From an uncultured Prevotella sp. (GTDB lineage: Bacteria > Bacteroidota > Bacteroidia > Bacteroidales > Bacteroidaceae), in the NCBI GenBank assembly GCA_900543975.1, contig UQTI01000082.1, forward strand, positions 1 to 8,976: a DNA stretch of 8,976 bases, read 5' to 3'. The position numbers were made by a program, and so were the translations under genes. A model generated the notes under the pieces. The model saw only the letters and a list, made by a program, of their open reading frames with translations. It did no database searches and was not told the DNA's origin. Below are positions 5,965 to 8,976 of the stretch, in pieces. How positions within the stretch are numbered: position 1 is the first letter of the stretch; each line of letters starts with the position of its first letter.

Positions 5965-6696
5965 TTATAGCTTAAACTCTATCGGGATGGCAAACATCGT
6001 GCGGCACGGCTTGCCGTCCTCTATGCCCGGCTTCCAGTGGGGCATGAGCTTTACCACGCGCCTTGCCTCGTTGTCGAGAAGCGGATGCACCGATTTCACA
6101 ACCTTGATGTTGGCAATGCTGCCGTCGCGGTTGATGATGAAGGTGACGAGCACACGACCCTCGATCTTCTGCTTCTGCGCGGCGTAAGGATAATGGAGCG
6201 TGCGGGTGATCCATTTCATCATCTCCACCATGCCGCCCGGAAACTCGGGCAACTGCTGCACCACACGCAGCTTCAAGGGGTTCTCATCCTTGTCCACCGC
6301 CACGGGCGACAGGGCCTTGGTGGTCTCCTCATCGTCAGAGGCCTTCTCGCCGTTTGCTCCCCCCTCGCCCTCGCCTTGAGCATCGCGCAGCGTGTTTATG
6401 GTGGCGTTGCGCTCAAGCTGCTTCTTCACCTCGTCCACAACCTTCACGTTCTTAGGTGTGGGCTTGGCGGGCGCTCCCGACGGTGCTGCGGCAATCATGT
6501 CGCTACGGTCGAGGGCAGGCATGAGGTCAAGGTCCTGCATGTCGTCAAACTGTGAGGCATCGCCCGACATGGTGCCCGACGAGGTGTTAAACTCAAGGGC
6601 CACATAAAGCGTTGCGAGAGCCATCACCAACCCGAGCATGAAAAACACGGGGCGACGACTGTCAAGACTTGCCTTTTCCGACTTTTTTATTTCCAC
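5965..6696 (-). CDS. tonB: TonB family energy-transducing protein
   Basis: Spans the periplasm and transfers energy from ExbB-ExbD to TonB-dependent outer-membrane receptors. With the GTG at 6696 it has 243 residues. The N-terminus (V)EIKKSEKASLDSRRP is the Bacteroidota type, then one membrane helix at about 16-36, an acidic, moderately Pro-containing linker at about 37-150, and the TonB C-terminal domain at about 152-243. That domain carries EFPGGMVEMMKWI, YPYAAQKQKIEGRVLVTFII, RDGSIANIKVV and the final MFAIPIEFKL strand. The frame stays open upstream to a TTG at 6774, but those extra 26 residues (MPLAEERTVCKT...) do not fit the family, so GTG is preferred; AAAGGA lies about 14-19 nt before it. 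The linker lacks the long Pro-Glu/Pro-Lys repeats of E. coli TonB. It diverges from porQ. Confidence 0.93.
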   Translation of the reverse strand: MEIKKSEKASLDSRRPVFFMLGLVMALATLYVALEFNTSSGTMSGDASQFDDMQDLDLMPALDRSDMIAAAPSGAPAKPTPKNVKVVDEVKKQLERNATINTLRDAQGEGEGGANGEKASDDEETTKALSPVAVDKDENPLKLRVVQQLPEFPGGMVEMMKWITRTLHYPYAAQKQKIEGRVLVTFIINRDGSIANIKVVKSVHPLLDNEARRVVKLMPHWKPGIEDGKPCRTMFAIPIEFKL

Positions 6697-6814
6697 TTTT
6701 CTTTCTGTCCTTTCGTTCCACAGTCTCACCTGCCTTTTTGTCTTGCAGACAGTTCTTTCTTCAGCAAGCGGCAAAGCCTGGTGAAAACATGCGAATCTTT
6801 TGTCAATAAAACAC

Positions 6815-6843
6815 TAAAAGAGCGTTTATCGCGTTATCTTTTA
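6815..6843. repeat. Inverted repeat / hairpin in the tonB leader
   Basis: TAAAAGA (6815-6821) pairs perfectly with TCTTTTA (6837-6843), with an inner GCG (6822-6824) and CGC (6830-6832) around TTTAT and a 4-base bulge. On the tonB strand the stem is followed by GTGTTTTATTG, so it could act as a weak attenuator, or be a dyad operator. Confidence 0.55.
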
Positions 6844-6846
6844 AGC

Positions 6847-6866
6847 ATGTCGACACATGTCGACAG
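6847..6866. promoter_or_regulatory. Two TGTCGACA palindromes one helical turn apart (putative operator)
   Basis: ATGTCGACAC (6847-6856) is followed directly by ATGTCGACAG (6857-6866). Each contains the 8-bp perfect palindrome TGTCGACA, at 6848-6855 and 6858-6865, with centres exactly 10 bp apart. This is the form expected for two dimers, or one tetramer, binding one face of DNA. It lies between the divergent tonB and porQ genes, just inside the predicted tonB transcript start. The binding protein is unknown. Confidence 0.55.
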
Positions 6867-6878
6867 CATTTTCATCTA

Positions 6879-6909
6879 CAAAATTAGCACAGATATTTTA
6901 AAAAAGCAG
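6879..6909 (-). promoter_or_regulatory. Candidate tonB promoter
   Basis: On the - strand TAATTTTG (6886-6879) fits TAnnTTTG, with CTG (6909-6907), one base off TTG, 20 nt upstream. It would give a leader of about 175 nt running through both TGTCGACA sites and the inverted repeat. Its -33 end abuts the porQ -7 box, so the two promoters would compete. The assignment is tentative. Confidence 0.4.
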
Positions 6910-6917
6910 TAACTTTG
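6910..6917 (+). promoter_or_regulatory. -7 promoter box of porQ-cmk
   Basis: TAACTTTG (followed by C) is a perfect TAnnTTTG box 23 bases before the porQ ATG. The -33 region has no exact TTG at the ideal distance (TTAG is nearest), which suggests a weaker or activator-dependent promoter. Confidence 0.6.
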
Positions 6918-6940
6918 CGAAATAAATTCGAATAAGACGA

Positions 6941-7885
6941 ATGAAAAAGGCTATTTTAACGATTATAACCATACTTTGGGCTGTTTTGACCTCGGCACAG
7001 GAAAGTCAGACCGAATATAATTTCCTGCGCCTGCCCGTAAGCGCGCATGCTGCTGCCCTGGGTGGTGACAACATCACTATTATCGAGGACGACGAGGCTC
7101 TGATTTTCAACAACCCTGCCCTTCTCTCGTCGGTGAGCGACAAGACGATAAACCTCAACTACATGAACTACATGTCGGGGGTCAACACAGCAAGTGCCGC
7201 CTTCAACCGCGTGGTCAAGGAGAAGGCATCGTGGGCGGTGTCGGCACAGCTCATGAGCTATGGCACGATGAAGGAGATGGACGAAAACAACACGCAGACG
7301 GGCGAGTTCTCGGCAAAGGACATCGCGTTTGCAGGCTATTTCTCCTACATGCTCTCTAACCGCTTGGCGGGCGGCATAACGGCAAAGTTTATAACCTCCT
7401 ACATCGGCAACTACAACTCTATAGGCATGGGCGTGGACCTCGGACTCAACTATTATGACCCTGAAAGCGACCTGTCCATCGCTCTTGTTGCAAAGAACCT
7501 CGGCGGACAGCTCAAGGCCTATAACGACACCTACGAGAACATGCCCATCGACGTGCAGCTGGGAGCATCGAAGCAGCTGACACACACACCGTTCCGCTTC
7601 TCTGCCACGCTCGTCGACCTTAACCACTGGAACTATAAGTTCATCAACCACCTTGTCTTCGGCGTGGACATCGCGCTGTCACACAACATTTGGGTGGGAG
7701 GTGGCTACAACTTCCGTCGCGCCAACGAGATGCAGATTGAGAACGGAGAGGAGAAAAGCAGCCACGGAGCGGGCCTGTCGTTCGGTGGCGGTGTGAACCT
7801 TGAGCGCTTCAAGCTCAATGTGGCATACGGGAAATATCATGTGTCGAGCTCTTCGCTGGTCATCAACGTGGCCTACTCGATATAA
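6941..7885 (+). CDS. porQ: Type IX secretion system outer-membrane protein PorQ
   Basis: A predicted outer-membrane beta-barrel of the PorV/PorQ (FadL-like) family, 314 residues. In Porphyromonas gingivalis, PorQ anchors PorZ in the PorU-PorV-PorQ-PorZ attachment complex, which processes and anchors type IX cargo on the surface. A signal peptide covers about 1-19 (MKKAILTIITILWAVLTSA, cut before Q20). The mature start holds the family hallmark FLRLPVSAHAAALGGDNITI at about 28-47, then NNPALLS at 57-63. The remainder alternates polar and aromatic strands, ending LVINVAYSI. The ATG gives a proper signal peptide and follows a promoter box. cmk follows after 39 bases without a promoter, so they are probably co-transcribed. 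The frame is intact. No other type IX genes are in the window, so a working system cannot be judged from here. Confidence 0.92.
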   Translation: MKKAILTIITILWAVLTSAQESQTEYNFLRLPVSAHAAALGGDNITIIEDDEALIFNNPALLSSVSDKTINLNYMNYMSGVNTASAAFNRVVKEKASWAVSAQLMSYGTMKEMDENNTQTGEFSAKDIAFAGYFSYMLSNRLAGGITAKFITSYIGNYNSIGMGVDLGLNYYDPESDLSIALVAKNLGGQLKAYNDTYENMPIDVQLGASKQLTHTPFRFSATLVDLNHWNYKFINHLVFGVDIALSHNIWVGGGYNFRRANEMQIENGEEKSSHGAGLSFGGGVNLERFKLNVAYGKYHVSSSSLVINVAYSI

Positions 7886-7924
7886 AAGAAAGAAAGAACA
7901 AGAACAAAAAAATATTATATAACA

Positions 7925-8620
7925 ATGAGAAAAATAGTTATCGCGATTGACGGATTTTCGTCTTGTGGTAAAAGCACGATGGCCAAAGACTTGGCTCGGG
8001 AAGTGGGTTACATATATGTAGACACGGGCGCAATGTATCGCTCCGTAACGCTCTACGCCTTGCGCAACAACCTCTTTGACGAGGAGGGCAAGGTAAAGGA
8101 AGAGGAGCTGATCAGCAAACTTGACGACATCAACATCTGCTTCAAGCTGAACGAGCAGACAGGACGTCCCGACACCTATCTTAACGGGGAGCGCGTGGAA
8201 GACCTCATACGCTCGCTGGAGGTGTCGCAAAAGGTCAGTCCCATAGCCGCCATACCTGCCGTAAGAGAGAAGCTCGTCAAGGAGCAACAGAAGATGGGCG
8301 AAGACAAAGGCATCGTCATGGACGGCCGCGACATAGGTACCGTGGTGTTCCCTAAAGCCGAACTGAAGGTGTTTGTGACGGCCAGCGCTGAGGTGAGAGC
8401 CCAACGCCGCTATGACGAGCTGAAGGCCAAGGGCATGCCCGCTTGCTTTGACGACATCCTGAAGAACGTTCAGGAGCGCGACTACATCGACTCGCATCGC
8501 GCCACCTCGCCTCTGCGCCAGGCTGACGATGCGCTGGTGCTCGACAACAGCAACATGACCATCGCCGAACAGAAAGAATGGCTAAAAAAGGCGTTTGACA
8601 AGGCTTGTGCCGAACAATAA
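7925..8620 (+). CDS. cmk: Cytidylate kinase
   Basis: Phosphorylates CMP and dCMP with ATP in the cytoplasm, recycling pyrimidine nucleotides for nucleic acid and phospholipid synthesis. The 231 residues match the usual 220-230. The P-loop GFSSCGKST is at 10-18, the CMP-binding YVDTGAMYRSVT at 31-42, DGRDIGTVVFP at 133-143, the lid arginines in AQRRYDELKAKG at 159-170, and RDYIDSHRATSPLRQADDA at 185-203. All key residues appear present. The ATG gives the standard start MRKIVIAIDG; the upstream sequence is A-rich and lacks a Shine-Dalgarno. It follows porQ closely, a pairing I recall in P. gingivalis, where ispH comes next. Here no ispH follows on this strand in the remaining 356 bases. Confidence 0.96.
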   Translation: MRKIVIAIDGFSSCGKSTMAKDLAREVGYIYVDTGAMYRSVTLYALRNNLFDEEGKVKEEELISKLDDINICFKLNEQTGRPDTYLNGERVEDLIRSLEVSQKVSPIAAIPAVREKLVKEQQKMGEDKGIVMDGRDIGTVVFPKAELKVFVTASAEVRAQRRYDELKAKGMPACFDDILKNVQERDYIDSHRATSPLRQADDALVLDNSNMTIAEQKEWLKKAFDKACAEQ

Positions 8621-8632
8621 GCTGAGCTTGCA

Positions 8633-8666
8633 CTAAGAATTTGTAATCTTCGCATTGCAATCTTAG
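8633..8666 (+). other. Stable hairpin after cmk, without U-tract
   Basis: CTAAGA (8633-8638) pairs with TCTTAG (8661-8666), and TTGTAAT (8641-8647) with ATTGCAA (8654-8660; one G-U pair). This gives a 13-bp stem with a 2-base bulge and a CTTCGC loop. The sequence after it (CATCACAATATG) has no T-run, so it is not a standard intrinsic terminator. It may protect the 3' end of the porQ-cmk message. Confidence 0.5.
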
Positions 8667-8717
8667 CATCACAATATGCCTATTAGTTGAAAAAAAATGG
8701 GCGTTGGTTGAAGAAAA

Positions 8718-8748
8718 TTGTCATAAATAATTCTGTTTGTTATCTTTG
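8718..8748 (+). promoter_or_regulatory. Strong Bacteroidota-type promoter with no gene behind it
   Basis: TTG (8718-8720), then exactly 20 nt, then TATCTTTG (8741-8748, followed by C) is the best match to the phylum consensus in the window, along with that of the Lrp-type gene. It follows an A-rich stretch. Transcription should start near 8754-8756. Confidence 0.75.
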
Positions 8749-8754
8749 CATTAC

Positions 8755-8906
8755 AAAAACAAACGAATCACGATATTTATTTCAGATTCCATATATTTAA
8801 AGTATCTAAAGATACACAAGACAGTTAGTGAGAATTAGATTATAAATTTTGAGTTAATTACTGATTTTTTGGAAAGGACGCCTTCGTGAGAAGTCGTCCT
8901 TTTTTT
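8755..8906 (+). ncRNA. Candidate small RNA (about 150 nt), family unknown
   Basis: A predicted transcript bounded by a consensus promoter and an intrinsic terminator. There is no ATG in it and no reading frame longer than a few codons. Visible structure: GAATC (8765-8769) with GATTC (8785-8789), the perfect hairpin GTATC-TAAA-GATAC (8802-8815), an AT-rich single-stranded region at about 8820-8870, then the terminator stem. I do not see the hallmarks of tmRNA, SRP RNA, RNase P RNA or 6S RNA. It could instead be a leader with an attenuator for a gene beyond the window. With the 8621-8754 stretch this accounts for most of the gene-free end of the window. Confidence 0.5.
8873..8906 (+). terminator. 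Intrinsic terminator of the candidate small RNA
   Basis: AAAGGACG (8873-8880) pairs with CGTCCTTT (8895-8902) and CTTC (8882-8885) with GAAG (8890-8893). There is one C/T mismatch between them and a GTGA loop. A run of eight or more T ends at 8906. This is a textbook terminator on the + strand. Confidence 0.9.
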
Positions 8907-8976
8907 ATGCCGTCTTTTATAGGCTCAGAGGAAAAGTACTGGGGATGTTTTTTTGTTTCATAGTATTTTGTATCTT
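8907..8976. other. Gene-free end of the window
   Basis: AT-rich, with T-runs and no gene. The window stops within TTTTGTATCTT, which could be the start of another TAnnTTTG box if TG follows, but that lies outside the sequence. A 14-codon frame on the - strand (8917-8961) has no support. Confidence 0.5.

Noticed and set aside
6037..6555. 172-codon open frame on the + strand opposite tonB
   Set aside because: Shadow of the TonB coding sequence, with no domain or ribosome site.
6956..7651. 231-codon open frame on the - strand opposite porQ
   Set aside because: It lies antisense to a clear PorQ, has low-complexity His/Val/Arg-rich translation and no recognisable domain. It is a by-product of the GC-rich codon use.
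7679..8497. 272-codon open frame on the - strand opposite porQ and cmk
   Set aside because: It crosses two well-supported genes and their gap, starts with no upstream signal, and its translation resembles no protein family.
8755..8906. 6S, SRP, RNase P RNA or tmRNA as identity of the candidate small RNA
   Set aside because: The ends are not complementary as in 6S, no SRP tetraloop region is seen, there is no tag reading frame or tRNA-like end, and the length is too short for RNase P RNA or tmRNA.
8917..8961. 14-codon - strand frame near the window end
   Set aside because: Too short, with no ribosome site and no homology I can recognise. The A-rich codons suggest chance.

Overview
The window looks like chromosomal DNA of a member of the phylum Bacteroidota (order Bacteroidales), most likely Prevotella-like. 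Three things point there. The protein types are typical of the phylum: a PorQ-type outer-membrane protein, an ExbB with a signal peptide and an Ala/Asp linker, paired ExbDs, and a short-linker TonB starting near an EIKKS sequence. Several intergenic regions carry the Bacteroidota promoter form (TTG, about 20 nt, TAnnTTTG). The coding DNA is fairly GC-rich while the intergenic DNA is very AT-rich. I see no insertion sequence, prophage, CRISPR array or plasmid function; this is a core-genome neighbourhood.

Layout. On the left, folA (dihydrofolate reductase, + strand) converges on an Lrp/AsnC-type regulator (- strand) across a bidirectional terminator. From about 1285 to 6696 everything is on the - strand. 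In transcription order it runs: tonB (GTG start), a short-chain-type prenyl diphosphate synthase, a TatD-family hydrolase, tRNA-Ser(GGA) with its own promoter and terminator, exbB, an unassigned four-helix membrane protein, exbD copy 1, exbD copy 2, then the regulator gene. On the right, porQ and cmk (cytidylate kinase) are on the + strand and diverge from tonB. The last 356 bases have no gene; they hold a 3' hairpin after cmk, a very good promoter, an intrinsic terminator about 150 nt downstream, and no open reading frame between them. That is a candidate small RNA.

How the genes fit together. ExbB, the two ExbDs and TonB should form the inner-membrane motor that energises TonB-dependent outer-membrane receptors. 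The four-helix protein between exbB and exbD may be an extra part of it. The motor genes are divided by housekeeping genes (prenyl synthase, tatD, tRNA-Ser). PorQ belongs to the type IX secretion pathway in the outer membrane. tonB and porQ share a 244-base divergent control region with two TGTCGACA palindromes one helical turn apart, a hairpin-forming inverted repeat, and back-to-back candidate promoters.

The most interesting leads are the orphan promoter-terminator unit at 8718-8906, the tonB/porQ control region, the four 19-bp repeats just before exbB, and the unassigned membrane protein inside the exbB-exbD cluster. No wholly new multi-gene system is evident.
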